A DNA stretch of 64,000 bases from an uncultured Ruminococcus sp. (GTDB lineage Bacteria > Bacillota > Clostridia > Oscillospirales > Ruminococcaceae), in contig CANQJV010000001.1 in NCBI GenBank assembly GCA_947624295.1, positions 150,134-214,133 of the forward strand, in the 5' to 3' direction. The first letter of the stretch is position 1, and every line of letters starts with the position of its first letter. The notes beneath the pieces are model-generated. The model worked only from the letters and a program-made list of their open reading frames with translations, ran no database searches and was not told where the DNA came from. Below, piece by piece: positions 27,187 through 34,586 of this stretch. A program made the position numbers and the translations under genes.

Positions 27187-28278
27187 TCAGAAAGTTTTTA
27201 TTAAAATTGCCGAACATATGATGAATATGAGCCCGTGACAAATTAAGATACTTTGTGCAATTGCAAGACCGCTGTCAATACCTTTGAGCAGTTTCGAAAT
27301 TGAATCCGCTGAAAAAATATCAGCCATTGCCGAACCAATCCACATAACAGCACGATACACAAATATTTCGAGGATTTCGGGCAACATAATCAGCACAATT
27401 GCTATAATTCCCGCTGTTCCAATTGTACCGCCTATGACTTCGAAACTGCCTTTTACAGTCGAATACGCATCGGAAACGGCACTGCCGACGATAGGAACGA
27501 ACCCCGAAACAAGCATTTTCGCTGTTTTCGCTGTAACTCCGTCCGTTTTGCCTGTTATTGTGCATTTCAGCGAAACAAATCCCGTGAAAAGTGTCATTGT
27601 AATCGAAATTCCCCAAGTTACAGCCTTTTTCAGCAGATTCACCACACTGTCAAGCGATGTGTTCGGGAAAACGCTCCCTGTTATCGCAAGAGCCGTTGCA
27701 ACGCTTATAATCGGCAATAAATAGCTGTCCGCAAGACGTACAATAAATTCAGATGCTCCCAACATCATCATATGATACACGCCTGCTGACGTAAATCCTC
27801 CGCACGCAACTGATATCGCCGTGAAAATCGGCACAAATACGAGAATAAAATTCCCTCCGCTTTGTATCGCTGCAAGAGTTTCGTTGTATACCGCCAATAA
27901 TTGCGGTAATACGACTGTTACCGCTGACATAACGCACACCATATTGTAAATATCAGCCGAATTTGCGGATATAGCTGTACCGCCTGCGGATTTCATCAGC
28001 GTGCTGAACACTATCACCAAAAAAATCGTGCTGAGAATTTTCATAGGGGCATCAATGTGCGACAAAAGTAAATCTTTTACTTTTTGTGTGAGTTCACCGA
28101 ACGAAAGTTCTGATATATCATCAACTCCAAATCCCAAATCGTACTCGTCAAGCAAACTGTCAAGTTCGTCTGAAATTTCAGCAAATGGTTCTTCAATATC
28201 ATCTGCATACGCTCCAAACGACGATATATTCACGAAAACAATAACAATTGACAAAAAAATAACGACTGTCTTTTTCAT
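27187..28278 (-). CDS. spoIIIAE: Stage III sporulation protein AE
   Basis: This 363-residue polytopic membrane protein has an N-terminal signal-like segment ending near AYADD. It then shows about seven hydrophobic helices with the conserved FNLV-type block FILVFVPIFTAISVACGG and GFVPIVGSAVSDAYSTVKGS. It resembles export-gate proteins of type III secretion and is the largest SpoIIIA membrane protein. Spacing to its neighbours is under 10 nt on both sides. Confidence 0.93.
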   Translation of the reverse strand: MKKTVVIFLSIVIVFVNISSFGAYADDIEEPFAEISDELDSLLDEYDLGFGVDDISELSFGELTQKVKDLLLSHIDAPMKILSTIFLVIVFSTLMKSAGGTAISANSADIYNMVCVMSAVTVVLPQLLAVYNETLAAIQSGGNFILVFVPIFTAISVACGGFTSAGVYHMMMLGASEFIVRLADSYLLPIISVATALAITGSVFPNTSLDSVVNLLKKAVTWGISITMTLFTGFVSLKCTITGKTDGVTAKTAKMLVSGFVPIVGSAVSDAYSTVKGSFEVIGGTIGTAGIIAIVLIMLPEILEIFVYRAVMWIGSAMADIFSADSISKLLKGIDSGLAIAQSILICHGLIFIICSAILIKTF

Positions 28279-28287
28279 AAATCCACC

Positions 28288-28677
28288 TTAAAAAATTCCG
28301 TTTATTTGCTCCAAAAGTGCCTTGATAAGCGGTAAACTGATGAACGTCACTGCACCACGTCCCCATATTTCAGCTGCCGATGCAATTGCCGATTCACCGC
28401 TGTCACGGCATATTTCGCACGTTATCTGCGTTATCAGGCAAATTGCAGTTGCCTTGAAAATCAGCGATAAATAACTGTCTGAAATTCCCGCCTCAGAAAA
28501 AATACTGCTTATTTCGGTTATCACCGGAGCGAAAAACGCCAAAAATGCGCCCATAACAGCGGTACAGCCTGCAAGCGCAATCATCATAGACTGTTCACGG
28601 CAGTGCTGTCGGAGAAGTACAGCGAGAATTGCCGAACATATGCAGAAAATCGCTGTTGTAATACATCTGTCTACCAT
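28288..28677 (-). CDS. spoIIIAD: Stage III sporulation protein AD
   Basis: This 129-residue, highly hydrophobic protein has about four membrane segments. The sequence LIFKATAICLITQITCEICRD is typical of SpoIIIAD, with its conserved acid and cysteine residues in the third helix. It resembles small type III export-gate subunits. Its start overlaps the spoIIIAC end by 7 nt, indicating translational coupling. Confidence 0.92.
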   Translation of the reverse strand: MVDRCITTAIFCICSAILAVLLRQHCREQSMMIALAGCTAVMGAFLAFFAPVITEISSIFSEAGISDSYLSLIFKATAICLITQITCEICRDSGESAIASAAEIWGRGAVTFISLPLIKALLEQINGIF

Positions 28678-28868
28678 AGTCCGAACACCGTTTTGACCGT
28701 GTCGAAAAGTCCGCCGATTTCCTCAACAATTATCATCAGAACGACTATCAGTCCTGCTAAAGTCGTCATCATTGCCTGTTCTTCACGTTCCGCACGTTTC
28801 AGCACGAGATTCAATACAGCGACAATTATTCCCGTTCCTGCAATCTTAAAAATCAAATCAATATCCAT
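28671..28868 (-). CDS. spoIIIAC: Stage III sporulation protein AC
   Basis: This 65-residue protein with two membrane segments begins MDIDLIFKIAGTGI. It matches SpoIIIAC, with the linker KRAEREEQA between helices and IVEEIGGLFDTVKTVFGL at the end. I choose ATG 28868 because GAGGTG lies 4 nt upstream; an in-frame TTG at 28880 lies inside that site. It overlaps spoIIIAD. Confidence 0.92.
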   Translation of the reverse strand: MDIDLIFKIAGTGIIVAVLNLVLKRAEREEQAMMTTLAGLIVVLMIIVEEIGGLFDTVKTVFGLW

Positions 28869-28876
28869 TACGCACC

Positions 28877-29383
28877 TCAAATCACAAGTATTCCTGCCAT
28901 AATACCGAAAAGAAGCCCTGTACTGCGGTAAAGCCTGCCTTTTTTCAGGAGATTTTCCCTGCGGATTGACATAATTCTTTCAAGTTCCTTCTGTAGTGCC
29001 GAAATTGATTCCGCCTGACTTTGCGCATCGCTTTTCCCCAGTATACAGCCAAAATGCATAAGCAGACTATTTTCCTCGGTATCAAGATTCTTTTGCGATT
29101 CAACAGCATTGCTCCATAATTCACGGAAATCCTCACCTGTATTGTAATTTTCGGGGAGATTCCGCAAGAAAGTAAGATGTTTTAACTCATTGTCGGACTT
29201 TAATTTTCGGCATATTGCATAAATATCATCTTGCCTGTACGTGATAAAAAATACAGTTTGCCGAAAAAGTTCGCCTATTTCCTCGCATATAACGCACGAT
29301 TCGTTCAGCTTGTCTGCCATTGAAAACCCGATTATTCCGCCTATTGCTGTAAATATGAGTGCCGAAAAAATCCTAAGTACCAT
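28877..29383 (-). CDS. spoIIIAB: Stage III sporulation protein AB
   Basis: This 168-residue protein has hydrophobic segments at both ends and a helical middle. The N-terminal ALIFTAIGGIIGFSMADKL and the C-terminal LYRSTGLLFGIMAGILVI are the family hallmarks. SpoIIIAB resembles GspF-type platform proteins and probably anchors the SpoIIIAA ATPase. It follows spoIIIAA by 1 nt and has AAGGAGA before the ATG. Confidence 0.92.
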   Translation of the reverse strand: MVLRIFSALIFTAIGGIIGFSMADKLNESCVICEEIGELFRQTVFFITYRQDDIYAICRKLKSDNELKHLTFLRNLPENYNTGEDFRELWSNAVESQKNLDTEENSLLMHFGCILGKSDAQSQAESISALQKELERIMSIRRENLLKKGRLYRSTGLLFGIMAGILVI

Positions 29384-29384
29384 T

Positions 29385-30284
29385 TCAAATTCTCCTTATT
29401 TCCGCAATTTCAGAAGGATTTTCAGCACCTTTCAGGAAAACAGCGTAATCAAATGCGCCTGTAATTTTCCTTGCTATAGGGCGTTTTATCAAATCAGCGT
29501 AATTCCGTGCATGGATTGTCGCACAAAAATTCACTCCGCAACCAATTCCGCCTGATATAGCCTCGGAATCCTCATCAGTTGAAATTTCGTCGCAAAAAAT
29601 ATATTCAGGCGACAGCGTCCGCACGGCTGAAATTATACCGTCAGCACGTGAACAGCCAACGAGAATATCCGTCAATGCGCCAACGTCATTTTCAGCGACA
29701 CCGTTATGTACATACGCAATTTCGTTCCGCTCGTCAACAAGAGTAACTTTGCGCCTGTTCCCGACAAGACGGCACAAATCACGGAGAACAGTTGTTTTGC
29801 CTGAATTTACACTTCCGCATATAAGAACGCCCGAATTTTCAGCAGAAATCAGCTTATATACACGGTCAGCACTCCCGTAAACATTCCTCGCCATACGGAA
29901 ATTCAGCCCTGTTATTTCCGTGATTATGCCGTTAGCGGAATATACTCCCGAAATCCCCACTCTTACGCCGTTTTTCAGGACGAAAAAGCCCTGTTGCAAT
30001 TCACGGGTACAGCTATGGAGCGAATAATGCGATAATGCATCAACAGTTCTCGATATGTCGCCTGAATCAGCAACAACAACGGAAGTATTCCTGAAATTTG
30101 ACGTAAGACCTGATTTTGTTAAATATACTGCCTTATCGGGGTAAATATATGCAACAGCTCTCCCGCTAAAAAGCCGTATTTCGCACAAATTTTCCTGTTG
30201 ATTTTTAGTGATATTCAACATAGCTTGTCTTATTTTTTCGGGCAAATAGTCAGCGATAATCTTATAGCTTGTACATTCCTGCAT
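29385..30284 (-). CDS. spoIIIAA: Stage III sporulation ATPase AA
   Basis: SpoIIIAA is a type II/IV secretion-like ATPase powering the SpoIIIA-SpoIIQ feeding tube. Walker A is GSVNSGKT near residue 155, followed by TTVLRDLCR and the conserved LVDERNEIA near 178. CDEIS near 230 is the Walker B region. The start is ATG 30284 with AAGGAG upstream; an earlier ATG at 30317 has no ribosome-binding site and lies next to the previous terminator. Only about 50 bp separate it from that terminator, so its sporulation promoter must be compact. I did not find a convincing sigma-E box. Confidence 0.93.
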   Translation of the reverse strand: MQECTSYKIIADYLPEKIRQAMLNITKNQQENLCEIRLFSGRAVAYIYPDKAVYLTKSGLTSNFRNTSVVVADSGDISRTVDALSHYSLHSCTRELQQGFFVLKNGVRVGISGVYSANGIITEITGLNFRMARNVYGSADRVYKLISAENSGVLICGSVNSGKTTVLRDLCRLVGNRRKVTLVDERNEIAYVHNGVAENDVGALTDILVGCSRADGIISAVRTLSPEYIFCDEISTDEDSEAISGGIGCGVNFCATIHARNYADLIKRPIARKITGAFDYAVFLKGAENPSEIAEIRRI

Positions 30285-30334
30285 TGCGGACAACTCCTTT
30301 CTGTAAATAATATTCATACAAAAGTGATTTTATG

Positions 30335-30364
30335 CAAAAAAAACAGCGTACCGAAGTACGCTGT
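30335..30364 (-). terminator. Intrinsic terminator of the ABC importer operon
   Basis: On the minus strand a perfect 9-bp stem ACAGCGTAC/GTACGCTGT with a TTCG tetraloop (30343-30364) is followed by a run of eight or nine U. It lies 22 nt after the last permease gene and isolates it from spoIIIAA. Confidence 0.95.
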
Positions 30365-30386
30365 AATTTGTAAATTATATTGATTA

Positions 30387-31280
30387 TTATTCCTTTACGC
30401 CACCAAGAGCAACGCCTGCGATGATGAACTTTGAGAGGAATACATAAGCAATTACAATTGGCACAATACTAAGTGCAATTGCGAGGTAGATAGCACCGTA
30501 GTTAGCAATTTTATCAGATGCCTGAAGAGCCGCAACCATCATAGGAAGTGTTTTATTTTTCAGAGGAACACTGATAAGAATCATATTAGGTGTATAGAAG
30601 TTGTTCCAGCTTGCGATGAAAGCGAAGATTGCCTGTACAGCAATAGCAGGTTTCATCATAGGGATAGCGATTGAAATAAATGTTCTGAACTCACTGCATC
30701 CGTCAATACGAGCTGCCTCAACAATTGCCATAGAGAATGACGACTGCATATAGGAGCGCATGAAGTATACAACGGACGGAGCTGCAACAGCCGGAATAAT
30801 AAGCGGCCAGTATGTATTTGTAAGGTGAATACTTGCCATAAAGCTGACGAAACCGGCAGATACTACCTGCATAGGAATCATCATTACAAGGAGAACTATT
30901 GTATAAGAAATTTCCTTGAGTTTGAAGTCATAGACGTGCATACCATATGCTGTAAGTGCTGAGAAGAAAACTGTAAGTATTGTTGAACATACAGTAATAA
31001 AAATACTGTTTTTATAGCCATTAAAAGCGTCATATGACAATTTGAAGTTAGGGTCGCCTGTCATAGCCTTGAAGTTTTTTACAAGATTCGTACCGGGGAT
31101 AAGGCTGACTGATTGTGAAATTTCTGCGTGCGAACGTGTAGCATTGATTATAAGGATATAAATTGGCAGGAGACATATAATTGCTAAGATAATGAACCAT
31201 ACAGTAAGGATTATCGACTTAGTTTTAAGGCTTTTTGTGTAGCTTTTCTGCTCACCATAAGTATCTTTCATTTTACTCAT
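30387..31280 (-). CDS. Sugar-type ABC transporter permease (MalG-like)
   Basis: This 297-residue inner-membrane permease of the carbohydrate uptake family 1 type has six predicted helices. The cytoplasmic EAA loop reads VEAARIDGCSEFRTFISIAIPMMKPA near 190-215, and the C-terminal segment VALGGVKE is typical. It overlaps the other permease by 4 nt (ATGA). No ATPase is encoded with it, so it probably uses a shared MsmK-like ATPase elsewhere, as is usual in Gram-positives. The substrate is unknown. Confidence 0.93.
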   Translation of the reverse strand: MSKMKDTYGEQKSYTKSLKTKSIILTVWFIILAIICLLPIYILIINATRSHAEISQSVSLIPGTNLVKNFKAMTGDPNFKLSYDAFNGYKNSIFITVCSTILTVFFSALTAYGMHVYDFKLKEISYTIVLLVMMIPMQVVSAGFVSFMASIHLTNTYWPLIIPAVAAPSVVYFMRSYMQSSFSMAIVEAARIDGCSEFRTFISIAIPMMKPAIAVQAIFAFIASWNNFYTPNMILISVPLKNKTLPMMVAALQASDKIANYGAIYLAIALSIVPIVIAYVFLSKFIIAGVALGGVKE

Positions 31281-32329
31281 ATTGAAAAACCTCCAAACTG
31301 TTTACTTTCCATTTTAAGCTGTTTAGCCATCTTCTTTCTTTGTTTTTTCTTAGCGATAGCATCCTTGTCACGTGACATATAGAATGCGATACATCCGAGT
31401 ACGAGGGTAATAAAGAACAGGAGAACAGAAGCTGCACCGGCATAGCCCATTTTATTATTGCTTTCTTGTGCGTGGAAATATTCGTAAATAAGTACAGCGA
31501 TTGTTTTAAGTTCATCATTTACAGTAGTAGTCTTATGGAAGAGGAACGGAATATCGAACATCTGGAGACCACCAATCATTGATGTAACGAGAGTATATGA
31601 CATGATAGGTGAAAGAAGCGGGAGAGTAATCTTTAAGAATACCTGACCTGCTGTTGCACCGTCAATACTTGCAGCCTCAAAGAGTGAAGGATTGATGCCC
31701 TGAATACCTGACATAAGCATAATCATAGTATTACCGAACCAGAGCCATGTCTGAATGAACATTACAACGACACGAGCCTGAACAGTGCCCTCAACAAATG
31801 GAATTACATCGTATTTTTTAGATGTAGCATCATAGTCAACAATGCCGATTTTACTGAGAAGAAGGTTGATAGCACCTGGAGTTGATTCAGACTGACCGCA
31901 GAGCTGAAGGAAGAGTACAGCTACTGATGCTGCTGTAATTATGTTTGGAAGATACATAACGATTTTGAAGAATTCCTTGCCCGGAATTTTAAGATTTGCT
32001 TCTGTAAAGAATACAGCACATGAAAGTGAAAGGGCAATCTGGGGAACGAAGTTACCAACCCACAGGATTATGGTATTGCCAAGCGAGTGAACGAATTTAT
32101 CATGGATTACGTCCTGACGTTTGTCACCGCCGAACAGGAGAGCCTTATAATTTTCTAAACCGACAAAACTATCTATGTCGTTACCATTGCCATGGAAGCT
32201 GACAATGAATGTATTTATAAGCGGCCATAATTGGAAAAGGAAATAAACAAGAAAAAATGGCAGAATAAAGATGTAGCCATATTTTGCATAGCTGATTGAT
32301 TTGATACGTCTTTGTGCAGCTGATGCCAT
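31277..32329 (-). CDS. Sugar-type ABC transporter permease (MalF-like)
   Basis: This permease of about 350 residues has an N-terminal basic segment (QRRIKSISYAKYGYIFILPFF) and six helices. The EAA loop FEAASIDGATAGQVFLKITLPLLSP lies near 235-260. It forms the heterodimeric channel with the MalG-like partner. I place the start at ATG 32329 with AGAGGG upstream. The C-terminus is rich in lysine, suggesting a cytoplasmic tail. A hairpin separates it from the binding-protein gene. Confidence 0.92.
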   Translation of the reverse strand: MASAAQRRIKSISYAKYGYIFILPFFLVYFLFQLWPLINTFIVSFHGNGNDIDSFVGLENYKALLFGGDKRQDVIHDKFVHSLGNTIILWVGNFVPQIALSLSCAVFFTEANLKIPGKEFFKIVMYLPNIITAASVAVLFLQLCGQSESTPGAINLLLSKIGIVDYDATSKKYDVIPFVEGTVQARVVVMFIQTWLWFGNTMIMLMSGIQGINPSLFEAASIDGATAGQVFLKITLPLLSPIMSYTLVTSMIGGLQMFDIPFLFHKTTTVNDELKTIAVLIYEYFHAQESNNKMGYAGAASVLLFFITLVLGCIAFYMSRDKDAIAKKKQRKKMAKQLKMESKQFGGFSI

Positions 32330-32376
32330 TACACACACCCTCTCGAGATTTTATTGATTAAATAAATATACACCCA

Positions 32377-32396
32377 TGGAGTACAAAAGTACTCCA
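32377..32396 (-). promoter_or_regulatory. Intercistronic hairpin after the binding-protein gene
   Basis: The perfect stem TGGAGTAC/GTACTCCA with a 4-nt loop lies between the binding-protein and permease genes and has no U-run. Such hairpins commonly stabilise the upstream mRNA, giving more binding protein than permease. Confidence 0.65.
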
Positions 32397-32446
32397 CAGG
32401 TATAAATGTTTTTAGTTGTTTTGACGAAAGCCGAGTTGAAACAGGA

Positions 32447-33979
32447 TTATTCAACAGTGATGTCTATAATATCCTCAAGAATCTGGTCTTCAAATGCGGT
32501 CTTTGTATCATCCCATGAAGCGCCTCCGTCACAGTACTGTTCCTTAACAATCTTGAGGAAGTCAGCCTTTACTGTAGCATCGTACTCAGTGATAAGACCA
32601 TTAAAGTTGATTGACTTAGCAGTATCAGCAAGATATTCAAAGTAGTTCTGGTTGTCCTTGAAGTTGCCCTGAACGTCTGCATTGAATACAGTGCCAGCAG
32701 AGATAAGGTCATCCATAACCTTTGAGTTATTTACATATTCAGGTTTCTTCTGAGCGAATTCAGACATAGCAGCCTCATCTGAAGTAGCAGAGAGAATGAA
32801 TTCACGAGCCTCGTTACCGTTATCAGTCTTAGGATTAACAACAATCCATGTACCGCCCCAGTAGTAAGAAGTTGGTCCCTGACAGAGTGCCCATTTACCG
32901 TACTGGTCACCCTTTGTAAGAGTACCGTTTTCAATTGCAGAACCGCCTGCATTGAGGAAGAATGCACCGAAGCCCCATGTAGAAACGAAGTAACCCATTG
33001 TTGCACCGTTTGCACCGTTTGCAGTCCATGCATCAGTCCACTGGTCATCGTGTGAAACGCCGTTTGAATCCCAGAGAGTCTTAGCTGTATTAGCAAACTG
33101 CTCGCAGAAGTCATCAATCTTGAGAACGCCGTCAACAACCCACGGAGTTGTACGTCCGCAAGCATAAGCCTGCCAGATACCACCGAGTGAGTCAGCAAAA
33201 GCAACTGAACCGCCTGACTTGTCGCTTACTGTCTGAGCTGTGGTTACGAATTTATCCCAGTCAGCAATCTGTTCCTGCATCTGGTCAGGTGATGTTACGC
33301 CGAGGTATTCTTCAGCAAGGTCAGCTCTGTAAGCGAAACCGCCTGCTGCAGCCTGCCATGAAACGCCTTTACGAACGCCGTTTTTATCCTTACCGATATC
33401 GTCAGTATATGAGTAGATGTTCGGGAAGTCAGCATCTGTAATGCCGAGTTTTTCAAGTGGGAGTGTTAAATCGTCATTATTGATGTACTTAAGAGCCCAG
33501 TCAGCTTCGCAGAAGTAAACGTCTGTATCACTGCCATCCTTGAAACGCTGGTCATACTTTTCAGAAGCTTCGCCGCCCTTGCAGCCCATGTTTACGAAAT
33601 CAACGCCTGCAACTGCACCATTGTTAAGGTCATCAACAACTGTAGCATAGTCAATACCTTTCCACTGAGCAATAAGAGCAGGAACGTCAGCAGGGTCCCA
33701 TGCAACGATTGTAAGAGTATCGCCGCCCTGACCTACTGAAGGATCCATTTCGCCTGTTGCAGCGTCACCGCCATCAGATGTGCTTGAATCGCCTTCTGCT
33801 TCGCTTGAATCGCCTGATGCTTCACTTGAATCGCCTTCACTGCTGCTTTCATCAGCTACAGAAGATGATGATTCAGGTGCTGTTGAAGAACTGCTTGGTT
33901 CATCACCGCAGCTTGCGAAAGCTGTTGTTGTCATAGCAAGAGCAGCAACTAATGCTAATGTTTTTTTAAGTTTGTTCAT
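32447..33979 (-). CDS. Extracellular solute-binding lipoprotein of an ABC importer
   Basis: This protein of about 510 residues captures the substrate for the two downstream permeases. The N-terminus is a lipoprotein signal (MNKLKKTLALVAALAM, lipobox ending FASC, Cys24). A Ser/Glu/Asp-rich linker of about 55 residues follows, then a family 1 binding fold (LTIVAWDPADVPALIAQW). ATG 33979 is set by TTAAGGAGG; longer in-frame extensions run into the untranslated leader. The class and operon suggest an oligosaccharide, but the binding site cannot be read for specificity. Confidence 0.92.
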   Translation of the reverse strand: MNKLKKTLALVAALAMTTTAFASCGDEPSSSSTAPESSSSVADESSSEGDSSEASGDSSEAEGDSSTSDGGDAATGEMDPSVGQGGDTLTIVAWDPADVPALIAQWKGIDYATVVDDLNNGAVAGVDFVNMGCKGGEASEKYDQRFKDGSDTDVYFCEADWALKYINNDDLTLPLEKLGITDADFPNIYSYTDDIGKDKNGVRKGVSWQAAAGGFAYRADLAEEYLGVTSPDQMQEQIADWDKFVTTAQTVSDKSGGSVAFADSLGGIWQAYACGRTTPWVVDGVLKIDDFCEQFANTAKTLWDSNGVSHDDQWTDAWTANGANGATMGYFVSTWGFGAFFLNAGGSAIENGTLTKGDQYGKWALCQGPTSYYWGGTWIVVNPKTDNGNEAREFILSATSDEAAMSEFAQKKPEYVNNSKVMDDLISAGTVFNADVQGNFKDNQNYFEYLADTAKSINFNGLITEYDATVKADFLKIVKEQYCDGGASWDDTKTAFEDQILEDIIDITVE

Positions 33980-34349
33980 TGGTTTTTCCTCCTTAAGATA
34001 TGTATTATGCCAAAACCAGACAGGCATAATAATGTAAAAAAGTGAATGGATTTCCGGCACAACTGACGCTTTGCATTTACCGGACGATTGTCCTCGCCTC
34101 AGCTCCGGCATTGCATAGATTCTGCCGGTTGTTCCGAACGGGAACTATTACAAGACTTACGTCTATGTAATTGCTCATGGCAATACTTTTCTGCGGACGT
34201 TTTCCGCCTTGACACGGAATGTATTCTTTCAGCGGAAGTCAGGTGTATTTTATCCGGAGTGTATCTCTGAGATACAGATGACTTTTTTGTGTGTCGGAAT
34301 AATGTCCGTGCGAACTGCATAATTTTGTTTGCAGACGTATTGCTTTCGT
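33980..34349 (-). promoter_or_regulatory. Long structured 5' leader of the ABC importer operon
   Basis: About 370 nt separate the predicted transcription start from the binding-protein ATG. On the minus strand several stems are visible: TGTATCTC/GAGATACA, CCGGCA...TGCCGG, and ATTATGCC/GGCATAAT (34004-34030) immediately before the Shine-Dalgarno. Local GC is higher than in other intergenic DNA. An 85-codon frame exists but starts inside the promoter and has no ribosome-binding site, so I treat the region as untranslated RNA. It matches no riboswitch class I know. Confidence 0.6.
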
Positions 34350-34355
34350 AATACA

Positions 34356-34384
34356 AATATACTATATTTTTCGCTTAAAGTCAA
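34356..34384 (-). promoter_or_regulatory. Sigma-A promoter of the ABC importer operon
   Basis: TTGACT (34379-34384) and TATATT (34356-34361) are spaced by 17 bp on the minus strand. The expected start near 34349 makes the leader unusually long. The 200 bp further upstream, to the protease gene, are AT-rich and hold nothing else recognisable except a weak hairpin. Confidence 0.82.
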
Positions 34385-34472
34385 TGCTTTGTAGCGTTCT
34401 TTAATATTTTTTGGATAAGCTGTACATTTTCAACAATATTTTTTTGTTACTTTTCACATAATGTTTTTGTAA

Positions 34473-34498
34473 AAGTTACAAATTGGTAACTTCTTTTT
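34473..34498 (-). terminator. Possible weak terminator after the dockerin protease gene
   Basis: The stem AAGTTAC/GTAACTT (34473-34479 and 34486-34492) is followed on the minus strand by TTTTAC and on the plus strand by CTTTTT. The stem is short and AT-rich, so termination is uncertain. Confidence 0.35.
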
Positions 34499-34586
34499 GA
34501 CTTTATTTACCATATATGACCTGTTGATTTTATAAGTATTAACTAACAGTACCAATTTTCTACTGTATTATACAGCGTACTTTTGT

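Noticed and set aside
30285..30335. Sigma-E promoter for spoIIIAA
   Set aside because: A promoter is expected from biology, but the best candidate boxes match the consensus too poorly to annotate.
34099..34356. An 85-codon minus-strand frame in the ABC importer leader
   Set aside because: It starts with a TTG inside the -10 region of the predicted promoter, lacks a ribosome-binding site, and its Arg/Ser/His-rich composition resembles no family.
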